Positions 1 through 8,538 of a stretch of DNA of 64,000 bases are shown here, piece after piece (within the stretch, counting starts at the first letter, position 1; every line of letters starts with the position of its first letter). The notes beneath the pieces were generated by a model. That model saw only the letters and a program-made list of their open reading frames with translations. It was not told the DNA's origin and did no database searches. The position numbers and the translations under genes are program-made. Origin of the DNA: Halonotius pteroides (lineage in GTDB: Archaea; Halobacteriota; Halobacteria; Halobacteriales; Haloferacaceae); contig NZ_QMDW01000004.1 in assembly GCF_003605635.1 (NCBI RefSeq), positions 62,001-126,000 of the forward strand, written 5' to 3'.

Positions 1-1277
1 GCCTGTCGTATGCCGAACTCGCCGCCTCGATCCCCAAAAGCGGTGGCGGCTACGCCTTTGTTCGGGAGATCTTCGACGATTTCGCGTCGTTCATCATGGG
101 GTGGATGCTGTGGTTTGCCTACATGATCGCCGGCGCGCTCTACGCGCTGGGCTTTGCGCCGAACTTTCTGGAGTTACTCCACGTTTACGGGCTCGTCGCC
201 CCGCCGGGAGAGGTCGGGGCGATCGCCATCCCACTGCTCGATCTGTCGGTTCCGCTCGCGTTTTTGTTGGCGTTTGTCGCTGTTCTCGCGTTGGTCGCGC
301 TCAACGCGGTTTCGACGGCCGCAAGCGGGAGTGCCGAAACCATCTTCACGATTATCAAGGTGAGCATTCTCGTGGTGTTCATCCTGTTTGGGCTGAGTTC
401 GCCGATGTTTTCGGGCGCGGAGTTTCAGCCGCTGTTCCCGTCGGATGCCGGTGCAGCCGCGATCTTGCCGGCGATGGGGCTGACCTTCATCGCCTTCGAG
501 GGGTACGACCTCATCACCACCGTGACCGAGGAGGTCAAGAATCCACGCGAGAACATCCCCAAGGCGATCTTCCTGAGTCTGATCGCGACCGTGATCGTCT
601 ATCTCGCGGTCGTGACCGTTGCTGTCGGCACCCTCGGGGCTGATGGGTTGGCTGATGCCGGCGAGGCCGGGATCGCAGCGGCCGCCACCTCGTTTATGCC
701 GACCGGCCTCCCGATCATCCAAAACGGCGGCGCGCTGATCGTCTTTGGGGCGGTCTTCTCGACGCTGACCGCGCTCAACGCGGTCGTTATCGCCTCCTCA
801 CGGGTTGCGTTCTCGATGGGGCGAGAGGGCCAACTGCTGCCCTCGTTCGGTCGCCTCCATCACCGCTACGGGACGCCGTTTGTTGCCATCCTCGCCAGCG
901 CGGTCGTCATGCTTGGCTCGGTCGCCTTGCCAACACAGAGTGCAGGCAATATGTCGAGTCTGTTTTTCCTGTTGTCGTTTGTGATCGTCAATGTCGCGGT
1001 GATCCGACTCCGACGCGAGCGGCCGGCGATGAATCGCCCATACAAGATGCCGTTCTATCCGGCCCCGCCGCTGATCGGAATTGCGTTGAATCTGCTGTTG
1101 ACCGTCGTCCTTGTCGAGTATCTGTTTCGAACCGACCCGCTGGCGATCGTTCTCAGCGTTAGCTGGATTGCCCTTGGCGGCGTTGCCTATCTCGGATTGA
1201 AACGGGTGGGGACGGAATCTGAGCCCGAAACAGCGACCGACAGTACAATGTCGTCGGACGATGAGGTGGAGATATGA
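1..1277 (+). CDS. APC-superfamily amino acid permease (5' truncated)
   Basis: The reading frame is already open at the window edge (first full codon at base 3), so the N-terminus and roughly the first two membrane helices are missing. About 424 residues remain. They form a long run of hydrophobic helices with the GGGYAF-type loop and a cytoplasmic acidic C-terminal tail, as in APC-family amino acid/polyamine permeases such as haloarchaeal Cat-like carriers. The substrate cannot be read from the sequence. The stop overlaps the next start in an ATGA (bases 1274-1277), so it is translationally coupled to a TrkA-like nucleotide-binding protein that may gate it. Confidence 0.88.
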   Translation, partial: LSYAELAASIPKSGGGYAFVREIFDDFASFIMGWMLWFAYMIAGALYALGFAPNFLELLHVYGLVAPPGEVGAIAIPLLDLSVPLAFLLAFVAVLALVALNAVSTAASGSAETIFTIIKVSILVVFILFGLSSPMFSGAEFQPLFPSDAGAAAILPAMGLTFIAFEGYDLITTVTEEVKNPRENIPKAIFLSLIATVIVYLAVVTVAVGTLGADGLADAGEAGIAAAATSFMPTGLPIIQNGGALIVFGAVFSTLTALNAVVIASSRVAFSMGREGQLLPSFGRLHHRYGTPFVAILASAVVMLGSVALPTQSAGNMSSLFFLLSFVIVNVAVIRLRRERPAMNRPYKMPFYPAPPLIGIALNLLLTVVLVEYLFRTDPLAIVLSVSWIALGGVAYLGLKRVGTESEPETATDSTMSSDDEVEI

Positions 1278-1927
1278 CCACAACACGTGATGTCGTCATC
1301 GCCGGCGGTGGTCGTGTCGGCTTTCAGACGGCCGAGATCCTGGCTGATCGCGGACACGACGTGACGATCATCGAACGCGAGGAGGCTGTTGTTAGCGACA
1401 TCGCCGACGAGTGGGTGGCGACGGTGATCGCCGGTGATGCGACAAACCCGACCATCATCGAACAGGCGGGGATCGAAGACGCCGATGTGATCGCCGCCCT
1501 CACGGGCGAGACCGGGCTGAATCTCGCGGTTTGTTTGGCCGCGGTGGAGCTGTCGCCGTCGATCCGTACGGTGGCCCGCATCGATCGGGCGGCCGGCGAA
1601 TCCTACACGCGCTTTGTCGACGCCCTTATTTTCCCGGAACAAGCCGGCGCGAGAACGGCTGCCAACGAGGTCATCGGCAGCGATGTCCAGACGCTCGCTG
1701 ATATCACGGCAACACTCGATATCATGCTGATTCGCGTCGCTGAGGAGGCACCGGCAGCCGGCAAGCAGCTATCCGAGGTACGGTTTCCCGATGGCACGCT
1801 CATCATCTCCGACAGCGAGGGCGATCGGGTCGCTCGTTCGGAGACGATGCTGACGGCCGGCGATCGGTATCTTGTGGCTGTCGAACCCGCCGTGGCCGAC
1901 GAGGTGATGAACTTACTCCGAGGGTAA
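1274..1927 (+). CDS. TrkA-like NAD-binding / RCK domain protein
   Basis: A 217-residue soluble protein. The N-terminal Rossmann fold has GGGRVG at residues 11-16 and an acidic residue ending the second strand (TIIEREE), the TrkA_N (KTN) pattern that binds NAD(H) or ATP. Residues from about 130 to the end resemble a TrkA_C (RCK_C) ligand-sensing domain. TrkA proteins usually gate K+ transporters, but no Trk membrane subunit is adjacent. The gene overlaps the upstream amino acid permease by four bases, so regulation of that permease is the natural inference. Some haloarchaeal permeases carry similar domains fused at their C-terminus. Confidence 0.85.
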   Translation: MTTTRDVVIAGGGRVGFQTAEILADRGHDVTIIEREEAVVSDIADEWVATVIAGDATNPTIIEQAGIEDADVIAALTGETGLNLAVCLAAVELSPSIRTVARIDRAAGESYTRFVDALIFPEQAGARTAANEVIGSDVQTLADITATLDIMLIRVAEEAPAAGKQLSEVRFPDGTLIISDSEGDRVARSETMLTAGDRYLVAVEPAVADEVMNLLRG

Positions 1928-1928
1928 G

Positions 1929-2750
1929 CTACTCTGCTGTGGCCCGATGTTCGATCTCGCTTCTGAGCCCGGCGGCCGCAAAGTCGTGATCCGGGCGGAG
2001 TTGAACAAAGTGCAGAAAGTCCGCGGCCGAAAGCAGATCCGTCATTGGGTACGAGGGTTCGGCGGCCGCGACCGCCGCACGTGCGCCAAGAATCGGTTCA
2101 AGCGCGGCCAGCGCGCAGGCGAGATCATACGACCGAATACCCTCTTGGGCGTCGCCGTCGACGCTTGTCGCATCAATGAAGTAGAGCTCGTCACCGAGCA
2201 ACAGCACGTTTTCAGCGCGGAGATCGCCGTGGGCCAAGCCGGCGTCGTGGAGCGTTCGAAGCGCGGCAAATAGCTCTTCGGCAACCCAGGATTCGGTCTT
2301 TGGGTTGAGTGAATCCAGCGGCCGGAACGCGGGGAGATACTCAAAGACGACGACCCCGTAGCCTTCAGCCTCGAAGGCCTCAATCGGTTCCGGGGTGTTG
2401 AGCCCCAACTTACGCATCTTTTGGGTGGCCTCCAGTTCGTGTCGCGCCATCTCGGCGGGCGACTGGAAGGATTCAAAGAAGCCGGCGGTACCGCTGGCGA
2501 CCGCACCAAGATTCCGACCGGTCGTAAACAGCGCGTGGACGAGGGTGTTCTGTTGGCTGATCAGCTTGACAAACAGCGCGTCGTCGATGACGACCGGCGT
2601 CGACAGCCAGTTGTCGGCTTCCAGAAACCGAGCGTGGGCGGGCGCGCGGTCGTATCGCTCAACGACGGAGCGAACGACGGTTTCGATCGCCGACCAACTG
2701 GGGTGGCCGCGAACGAATCGACGGAGCGACACTACCGGAGATGATGACAC
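1929..2750 (-). CDS. RIO/Bud32-like atypical serine/threonine kinase
   Basis: A 273-residue kinase-fold protein. It has a candidate beta-3 lysine (K62), a hinge-like VVFEYL segment, a catalytic loop HGDLRAEN at 174-181 (D176, N181), and an IDA in place of DFG around D193. This matches the small lipopolysaccharide-kinase/RIO/Bud32 group common in haloarchaea. The substrate is unknown. It converges with the TrkA-like gene, ending one base after that gene's stop. It has no evident partner and is probably monocistronic. ATP phosphotransfer is supported by the motifs; a protein rather than small-molecule substrate is inference. Confidence 0.8.
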   Translation of the reverse strand: MSSSPVVSLRRFVRGHPSWSAIETVVRSVVERYDRAPAHARFLEADNWLSTPVVIDDALFVKLISQQNTLVHALFTTGRNLGAVASGTAGFFESFQSPAEMARHELEATQKMRKLGLNTPEPIEAFEAEGYGVVVFEYLPAFRPLDSLNPKTESWVAEELFAALRTLHDAGLAHGDLRAENVLLLGDELYFIDATSVDGDAQEGIRSYDLACALAALEPILGARAAVAAAEPSYPMTDLLSAADFLHFVQLRPDHDFAAAGLRSEIEHRATAE

Positions 2751-2881
2751 GAGCGGATATAAACATCCGGCCCGCGAGTTCGGTCAGTGATTCCGGCGAC
2801 ACTGACGGGGGAGACAACCGGTACTCGGTCGCTGATTTGAGCAGTCGTAACGACCGATCATCCCACACCTGCGACCGAGTG

Positions 2882-2890
2882 TATTATATA
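2882..2890 (+). promoter_or_regulatory. TATA-like box, sensor kinase
   Basis: TATTATATA stands out in GC-rich surroundings about 95-110 nt before the likely kinase start. If used, it would give a leader of roughly 70-80 nt, unusually long for a haloarchaeal message. Confidence 0.4.
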
Positions 2891-2983
2891 TGTTCATGTG
2901 GTATCCGTTCTCAACGGCAGTATCCGAACTATGTTTCTCACACCGGCCGCCCTCTCATCGATGTTTGCCCGATATCCCAGAGG

Positions 2984-4543
2984 ATGTGGGACGGAATGAG
3001 CCGGTCGGAGGAACACGCCGACGATGAGTTGACCACGGCAGTCCTGTCGGCGATCGACGCCGGTGTGATTGTTATCGACGACGAGGGAGCGATTCAGCGG
3101 GCAAACGAGACCGTTCGTGATAAACTTGGGCTCTCGGAGGCCAACATCGGCGTTTCTGCCAGCGAGGCCTTACCACTGGGTGAGTATTTGACACAGTTAT
3201 CGCCCGGTGAATCCCTTTCAGAGACAACGCTAGCCCCGGCCCCACAGCCAGCGGAAGTCGACGCCGAACCGGCAGTGCGATCACATACCGACGGCGTGGA
3301 ACTCATTGTTCCGCAGGGCGATATCAAGCGCTGTTTTGTTGTCAAGGCCACGTCGCTGTCGACGGCTGCTGCCGATCGGCTACTGTTATTTGAGGAGGTC
3401 AGTGCCCAACGCCGGATCGAATCGCAGTTCAAAACGGCGATGGGGTACACCTCCGATACGGTTGTCGTCGTCCGATCAGATGGCACCGTTCGCTACGTCA
3501 GTGATCCACCCGAGACAGCGACCAAATCGCCGAGTGAGATCTCCGTCTCGAAGAACCTGCTCAAGATCGTCCATCCAGACGACCGCTCGACGCTTGAGAC
3601 GGCGCTGGAAATCGCCGATGAAACCGGTGATGCGAGCATCCATCACTGTCGGTTAGAGACAGACAACAACGGCTGGCGGATGTTCGAGGTGTCGATACGA
3701 GAAAACCGGTCGCTGCCGGCTGTTGACGGGCTGATTGTTACGGCTCGGGATGTGACCGACCGTCACCAGTTCGAGCAACGCCGACAGGTGATGAACCGTA
3801 TTCTCCGCCACGACCTCCGCAACGATATGAACGTTGTCGTTGGCCACGCCGATATGCTGTTGCAGTCCGACGATGATCAGGTGACAACCCACGCTGAGAC
3901 GATCCGCCAGAAAGCACTGTCCTTGGTCAACCTTGGTGACAAGGTGCGAACAATCGATCAACAGCTCCACGGTGTCGACCGACAACTCCGTCAAATTAAT
4001 ATCGCTCAGATCGTCCGTGAGGAGATCAGTACCATCCACGATGAGTATCCCAGCGTCATCATCCGCTCGCGGATCGACGAGACGACTATTATCGGCAACA
4101 CGCTCATCCGAACGGCGGTTCGGAACGTGCTGGATAACTCCATCGTTCACAACGACAACAGCTGCCCGGAGATCGAAGTCGAGGTCGACCGCCGCCATGA
4201 GACCAACCGCGTGCAAGTCGAGATCCGCGACAACGGGCCGGGCATCCCTGAAGGTGAGCGGCGCGCGATCACCAACGAGGCCGAAACCCCCTTAGAACAC
4301 ATCAGCGGCCTCGGCCTCTGGTTGGTCAAATGGATTGTCGACGGGATGGACGGCTCGCTGTCGATCAGTCAAAACTCCCCGCGCGGAACGGTGGTGACGC
4401 TGTCGTTCCCGGCTGCTGATGCCGACAAGTGGGATGAGATCGAGGAGCAGCGACCGGCCGACGTCGCCGACGGCATCCCGTTTCCCAGCGGCTCGATGGG
4501 TGATACCGACCCGATCGGAACGACAACCAGAAGCGAAGAGTAG
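2984..4543 (+). CDS. PAS-domain sensor histidine kinase
   Basis: About 519 residues from the ATG at 2984; a second in-frame ATG at 2996 is equally possible. The frame is open further upstream, but that part covers the promoter-like region. Two PAS-like modules (about residues 20-110 and 150-265) precede a haloarchaeal H-box RILRHDLRND with phospho-acceptor H276. An HATPase_c domain follows with N-box NVLDNSIVHN, G1 DNGPGIP and G2 GLGLWLVKW. No membrane segment is visible, so it should be a soluble sensor. No response regulator is adjacent, which is common for haloarchaeal orphan kinases. The ligand is unknown. Confidence 0.85.
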   Translation: MWDGMSRSEEHADDELTTAVLSAIDAGVIVIDDEGAIQRANETVRDKLGLSEANIGVSASEALPLGEYLTQLSPGESLSETTLAPAPQPAEVDAEPAVRSHTDGVELIVPQGDIKRCFVVKATSLSTAAADRLLLFEEVSAQRRIESQFKTAMGYTSDTVVVVRSDGTVRYVSDPPETATKSPSEISVSKNLLKIVHPDDRSTLETALEIADETGDASIHHCRLETDNNGWRMFEVSIRENRSLPAVDGLIVTARDVTDRHQFEQRRQVMNRILRHDLRNDMNVVVGHADMLLQSDDDQVTTHAETIRQKALSLVNLGDKVRTIDQQLHGVDRQLRQINIAQIVREEISTIHDEYPSVIIRSRIDETTIIGNTLIRTAVRNVLDNSIVHNDNSCPEIEVEVDRRHETNRVQVEIRDNGPGIPEGERRAITNEAETPLEHISGLGLWLVKWIVDGMDGSLSISQNSPRGTVVTLSFPAADADKWDEIEEQRPADVADGIPFPSGSMGDTDPIGTTTRSEE

Positions 4544-4549
4544 CTTGAG

Positions 4550-5089
4550 TTACGCCTCCTGTCGGCGATACGTGACAAACGCGAAGTCATCGCGGTCATC
4601 ACGATCGACTTCACACCACTCGCTGTCGTCCCACTCAGGAAACTCGGTGTCACCCGCGTAGGCATCGGTGAGTTCAGTCAACACCAGTTCGTCGGCCAGC
4701 CCAAGAAACTGTTCGTAGACGGTCGCCCCGCCGATCACAAAGATCCGTTCGGCACCGTCGTCAAGTGCACAGACAGCTTCGGCTTCGGCGACAGCAGCAT
4801 CGATCGAATCAGCGACAACGACACCCTCATGCAGATCGGGCTCGCTCCGACTCAACACGATATTGTGCCGTCCCGGGAGTGGGCCGTCGATTTGGGCGGC
4901 GATAGATTCGTGCGTTCGCCGGCCCATGACGACCGGGTTGCCCATCGTCGTCTGCTTGAAATGTTGAAGATCCGCGGGCAGGTGCCACGGCATCTCGCCG
5001 TCGTCGCCGATAACGCCGTTGGCGGCGACCGCGGCGATCAGGGCGATGGGTGGGTCGTCGCCGTCGGCAGCGGTGTTCTCAGCCATCAT
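4550..5089 (-). CDS. folA: Dihydrofolate reductase
   Basis: A 179-residue protein of normal DHFR length. It has the N-terminal IALIAAVAANGVIG strand, the MPWHLPADLQHFK substrate-binding segment and VMGRRTHES, then the cofactor-binding FVIGGATVYEQF motif. It reduces dihydrofolate to tetrahydrofolate with NADPH, regenerating the cofactor oxidised by thymidylate synthase. It starts within the stop of the upstream thymidylate synthase gene (4-nt overlap, 5086-5089), so the two are coupled. The same pair (hts-hdrB) is known in Haloferax volcanii. Confidence 0.96.
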   Translation of the reverse strand: MMAENTAADGDDPPIALIAAVAANGVIGDDGEMPWHLPADLQHFKQTTMGNPVVMGRRTHESIAAQIDGPLPGRHNIVLSRSEPDLHEGVVVADSIDAAVAEAEAVCALDDGAERIFVIGGATVYEQFLGLADELVLTELTDAYAGDTEFPEWDDSEWCEVDRDDRDDFAFVTYRRQEA

Positions 5090-6084
5090 TCAGCGACCGC
5101 GAAACTGATCCCGTCGGCCGGGTCGTACGCTGTTAATTCGATATCCGCGAAACCGAGTTCGTCGAGCGGTTTATCGGCGATCTCGATGTGCGGCCGCTCG
5201 CGTGGCTCACGTGACAGTTGGGTGAGAAGCCCGGAGACGTGATCGTAGCCATCGGTGTCCTCGGTTTCGTCGGGGGCTTCGGTTTCGAGCCAGTCACGGA
5301 CAGCGAGGTACCCCGCGCGCTCGTCGACAGCGGCCAGTCGCTCCTGCAGGCGATCAAGATTGTCGGCGTACCACTCGCCGCGGTCGTCGGTGCCGCAGTA
5401 GACGTGGGCGTCAACGACAGTGTGGCCGAACTCGCCGACCTCGAAACCGGTCTCCTGTGCGACGGCGTGGGTGAGCAGCGCGTAGGCCGCGATGTTGAAC
5501 GGCACCCCGAGTGCGATATCGCCGGATCGCTGGGTAAGATGGCAGTTCAGTTGGTCGCCCTGGACGTTGAAGACGAACGTGTAGTGACAGGGCGGCAGCG
5601 TGCTCACGGCGGCGTTGGCGGGGTGCCATGCCGAAACGACGAGTCGCCGCGAGTTCGGCGACTCCTTGAGGGTGTCAACGACGTACTGAATCTGATCGAA
5701 GGTGCCGTCGTCGTTGCGCCACCGATGGTCGTCGTCGGGCCATGCCTCGCCGTCGAGGCCCTCCTCGGGAACCGGGAACCGTCGCCAAAAGCGGCCGTAG
5801 GCGGTGTCGAGACGACCCTGCTCGTCGGCCCACGCATCCCAGATGCCGGTCTCCTCACGGAGGTTGCGGATGTGTTCCTCGCCGCTCAGATACCACCTGA
5901 ACTCGTGGATCAGTGAGTTCCACCGAAAGCCGGAGAGATCCTTTGTCGTCAACAGCGGGAACCCCTCTTGGAGGTCGATCCTGTACTGTTGGCTGAAGGC
6001 GGCGATGGTGTCAACGCCGGTGCGGTTTGGTTTGTGCCCGCCGCCGGCGAGCGTGTCGGCGACAAGGTCGAGATACTGCTGCAT
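5086..6084 (-). CDS. thyA: Thymidylate synthase (ThyA type)
   Basis: A 332-residue ThyA-family enzyme converting dUMP to dTMP with methylene-tetrahydrofolate. The catalytic cysteine is C166 in TLPPCHYTF. The folate/dUMP-binding QRSGDIALGVPFNIA segment and the C-terminal region are intact. It is longer than the 264-residue E. coli enzyme because of acidic insertions, which is usual in haloarchaea. It is first in a two-gene minus-strand unit with folA, so dTMP synthesis and recycling of its folate product are made together. Confidence 0.96.
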   Translation of the reverse strand: MQQYLDLVADTLAGGGHKPNRTGVDTIAAFSQQYRIDLQEGFPLLTTKDLSGFRWNSLIHEFRWYLSGEEHIRNLREETGIWDAWADEQGRLDTAYGRFWRRFPVPEEGLDGEAWPDDDHRWRNDDGTFDQIQYVVDTLKESPNSRRLVVSAWHPANAAVSTLPPCHYTFVFNVQGDQLNCHLTQRSGDIALGVPFNIAAYALLTHAVAQETGFEVGEFGHTVVDAHVYCGTDDRGEWYADNLDRLQERLAAVDERAGYLAVRDWLETEAPDETEDTDGYDHVSGLLTQLSREPRERPHIEIADKPLDELGFADIELTAYDPADGISFAVAE

Positions 6085-6128
6085 TGCGGCTTAGTAGAAT
6101 CACCGGAGCCGGCTACAAGTGTATTGCG

Positions 6129-6980
6129 CTACCGGTTGCTGTCGGCCGGCTTCTCGCTGAGAGCCACGTTCAGGAGTGCTTCGTAGCTGTCCGCGTAGGC
6201 GTCGGCGACGCGGGGTGGATCACCACGCGTGTCGCTGCTGAGTGGCTGTAGCGTATGTGTCGACACCGGTTCGATCATCTCGGTGACGCGGGTGACACGC
6301 TCCTCCAGTTGGCCCTCTCGGCTGCTGCCACTGGCGAGTTCGTCGGCTTTTAGATACCGCGAGCCAGCGTAGAGTTGTACGCGTGTTGGGGCGACGACAG
6401 CGACCGCATCAAAGTCGATTCCCTCGACCGGCAGGGCGATGTCGGCGTAGGATTCGACAACCGCGGGTGTCGTCGCGGCGATCCGATCGGTGACGCGATC
6501 GAAGGCCGGCAGATACCGCTCGGACATTATCGTGTTGAACCGATCGACATGTTCGACGCGGGGCGCGTCGTCCAACGGCAGCGACACAGCAACGGGATCC
6601 GGGAGCAACCCCTCGCGTTCGGCAACGCCGTTGATGACGAACGACGGCCCCTCGGGCGTCATCACGCGATCAACGAGGAACGTTCGGCCAGTCTCGCCGA
6701 GCATCCCGGTTCGGCCGGGTGTCGGCCGCCAGAGGCGGTGGACAGGGTTCAGTTGTGCTTCCCGCAGGTCAGTGTCGCCGGCGGCCGCCAGCGTGGCGAC
6801 ATCCTTGCCATAGAGACGGCCGTCGCTGAGAGCAGCGGTGGCATCGTCGTGGTCGTACCAGTAGTCGTTGCCGGCGCGTGGTTTGAAGCCGACCGCACCG
6901 TCAAGAGCCGCGAGCAGGCCGGCGGCGAACGTCGTTTTGCCGGCGTCGACGCGGGCGTCGCCGGCGACGAGTAGTTTCAT
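6129..6980 (-). CDS. P-loop ATPase/GTPase-like conserved archaeal protein
   Basis: A 283-residue protein with a Walker A-like GDARVDAGKTT at residues 7-17, followed by a SIMIBI-like start (FKPRAGNDYWYDHDD) that recalls dethiobiotin synthetase or cobyrinate-type P-loop enzymes. No biotin or cobalamin genes are adjacent, and the remainder is not recognisable to me. It lies four bases downstream of the small acidic gene 6984-7292, so the two are probably one transcript. ATP binding is well supported; the substrate is unknown. Confidence 0.7.
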   Translation of the reverse strand: MKLLVAGDARVDAGKTTFAAGLLAALDGAVGFKPRAGNDYWYDHDDATAALSDGRLYGKDVATLAAAGDTDLREAQLNPVHRLWRPTPGRTGMLGETGRTFLVDRVMTPEGPSFVINGVAEREGLLPDPVAVSLPLDDAPRVEHVDRFNTIMSERYLPAFDRVTDRIAATTPAVVESYADIALPVEGIDFDAVAVVAPTRVQLYAGSRYLKADELASGSSREGQLEERVTRVTEMIEPVSTHTLQPLSSDTRGDPPRVADAYADSYEALLNVALSEKPADSNR

Positions 6981-6983
6981 CGA

Positions 6984-7292
6984 TCAGTCGTCGGTGGCGG
7001 CGGTGTCATCCTCAGCAGCGACACGCTCGTCTTTCAGGCCGTAGTAGCCGGGCTCCTCTTCGTTTGGTGGCTCGGCGATAACCAGTTCCTCAGCGTTGCG
7101 CATGATCCATGGAATCGCCCAATCGAGCAGCACGTCCTCGACGCCCTCGTCGATCTCGGCGTCGGTCTCAAGCCCCTGTAGCAGGCGGGCGATCTCGTAG
7201 ACAGAGTACATCATCCCGTCGTCGAGCAGTTCCTCGGGCGTGTAGAAATCACAGGGATACAGGTCGTCGAAGGCGTCTTTCGGGCGTGGCAT
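6984..7292 (-). CDS. Small conserved acidic haloarchaeal protein (DUF5827-like)
   Basis: A 102-residue acidic protein with no membrane segment and no catalytic motif I recognise. It resembles the haloarchaeal family I remember as DUF5827, but that assignment is from memory only. The start PRPKDAFDDLYPCDFYTPEE is typical of a folded N-terminus, and the last 20 residues look disordered. It precedes the P-loop protein gene by four bases and probably shares its transcript. Function unknown. Confidence 0.65.
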   Translation of the reverse strand: MPRPKDAFDDLYPCDFYTPEELLDDGMMYSVYEIARLLQGLETDAEIDEGVEDVLLDWAIPWIMRNAEELVIAEPPNEEEPGYYGLKDERVAAEDDTAATDD

Positions 7293-7402
7293 ACCAGCCC
7301 ATAGCAGTGCCGCCCCCGAAAACCGTACGGATTGGCTGTAGCTGGGAGATGTGTCTCGCCACTACACGGTCAGCGTCGCAAAAAATAGTGTGAACGCCCG
7401 AG

Positions 7403-8002
7403 TTACTCGAAGAGCTCGACGGCCTGTTCGTAGCGTGCACTCGGTTCCTCCCAGTCGACGACCTCGAAGAAGTTATCAACGAAGTCGTCGCGGGCCGGAC
7501 CGTAATCGTGGTAGTAGGAGTGCTCCCAGACGTCGAGTGAGAGAATCGGGTGGCCGCCCCAGATCGCACCTTCGTCGTGGTTGTCGACCACGACATTGCG
7601 AAGCTGGTTCGAGAACGTATCGTAGACGAGCAGTGCCCAGCCGGAGGCGTCGCCGGCTGCGGCCTCGAACTCGCCTTTCCACGCCTCATACGAACCGAAG
7701 TCCTCGGCGATCCGGTCGGCGAGGTCGCCGTTTGGCTCGTCGCCACCCTCCGGGGACATGTTCTGCCAGAAGAGGTCATGGAGAATATGTCCCGAGGAGT
7801 TGTGGGTCACATCGCGGATCGCGCCCGCGCTGGAACCGAACTCGTGGTTCTCGCGGTTTTCTTCGAGGGTCTCTTCGGCCGAGTTCCAGCCATCAACGTA
7901 GCTCTGGTTGTGGGTATCGTGATGCCACGTCAGAACCTGCTCACTGATATGCGGCTCAAGGGCGTCATAGTCGTACGGAAGTGGGGTGAGTTCGTAGCTC
8001 AT
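7403..8002 (-). CDS. sodA: Superoxide dismutase (Mn/Fe type)
   Basis: A 199-residue Mn/Fe superoxide dismutase converting superoxide to hydrogen peroxide and oxygen in the cytoplasm. Metal ligands are visible in HHDTHNQSY (His27), GHILHDLFW (His75) and the C-terminal DVWEH motif. The start at 8002 was chosen because GGAGG lies 8-12 nt upstream (bases 8011-8015) and because MSYELTPLPYDYDALEP is the normal family N-terminus. An in-frame ATG at 8017 would add five residues. No lineage-specific oddity is seen. Confidence 0.96.
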   Translation of the reverse strand: MSYELTPLPYDYDALEPHISEQVLTWHHDTHNQSYVDGWNSAEETLEENRENHEFGSSAGAIRDVTHNSSGHILHDLFWQNMSPEGGDEPNGDLADRIAEDFGSYEAWKGEFEAAAGDASGWALLVYDTFSNQLRNVVVDNHDEGAIWGGHPILSLDVWEHSYYHDYGPARDDFVDNFFEVVDWEEPSARYEQAVELFE

Positions 8003-8010
8003 AGGTAATT

Positions 8011-8015
8011 CCTCC
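8011..8015 (-). promoter_or_regulatory. Shine-Dalgarno site of sodA
   Basis: GGAGG on the minus strand, eight bases before the ATG at 8002. It decides the start codon and implies that sodA has a short leader rather than a leaderless message. Confidence 0.6.
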
Positions 8016-8038
8016 ATCCACGCGTACTGGTGGCACGC

Positions 8039-8046
8039 TGTTAAAG
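8039..8046 (-). promoter_or_regulatory. TATA-like box, sodA
   Basis: Minus-strand CTTTAACA about 40 nt upstream of the sodA start. Transcription would begin near 8016, leaving room for the Shine-Dalgarno site. Confidence 0.4.
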
Positions 8047-8208
8047 CTTGAGGAGTTGTATGGTAGCAGTCCACACGATTCGACCGCTGAAACAAGCGGT
8101 TTCGGCACCTCGGCGAACTGCGTGTAATCAAAATTCATTCCCCGCTGGTGGTAGCTTAGCAGTGACCCGGGCCGGGTCGACGACCAAACAGAGTCCGGTC
8201 ACAAGGGG

Positions 8209-8406
8209 TTACGCCGACGCCTCGTAGCCGGCATCCTCGACAGCCGACAGGAGGTCGGCAACCGCGGCTGTGCCCTCGATCTCGGCGGTGCTCGCATCCC
8301 GATCCACGCTCGCTGCCGTCACACCATCTACCGATATGAGAGCGTCTTTGACAGCCTCCTCGGGGTGCTCACAGCTCATCCCATCGACAGTGATCGCCTG
8401 TCCCAT
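8209..8406 (-). CDS. HMA-domain copper chaperone-like protein with altered metal site
   Basis: A 65-residue single heavy-metal-associated (CopZ/Atx1-like) domain with VDGMSCEHPEEAV near the N-terminus. The family motif is GMxCxxC. Here C12 is present, but the second cysteine is replaced by proline (P15; codon ccc, read on the minus strand near 8362). The rest of the ferredoxin-like fold, ending DAGYEA, is intact. It is divergent from an Lrp-TRASH regulator, with copA beyond, so it belongs to the copper locus. Normal two-thiol Cu(I) binding would be impossible; it may bind through one Cys and His14, or be a reduced paralogue. Confidence 0.85.
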   Translation of the reverse strand: MGQAITVDGMSCEHPEEAVKDALISVDGVTAASVDRDASTAEIEGTAAVADLLSAVEDAGYEASA

Positions 8407-8436
8407 AGCCGGCTACACATCGGGGCTTCGGTGGCT

Positions 8437-8443
8437 TGTAAAT
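8437..8443 (-). promoter_or_regulatory. TATA-like box, HMA protein
   Basis: Minus-strand TTTACAA about 31-37 nt upstream of the start at 8406, in the divergent spacer shared with the Lrp-TRASH regulator gene. Confidence 0.35.
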
Positions 8444-8510
8444 TGTTGCTTTAATCTGAAGGCTGCGCGTTGGGGACAGCATGGATTCCAAAGTGGATCG
8501 TGGCCAATAG

Positions 8511-8517
8511 TATTGTA
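8511..8517 (+). promoter_or_regulatory. TATA-like box, Lrp-TRASH regulator
   Basis: TATTGTA 22-28 nt before the ATG at 8539, which suits a leaderless transcript and supports that start over the longer open frame from 8470. Confidence 0.4.
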
Positions 8518-8538
8518 TCCGACACGCGTACAGCCACC

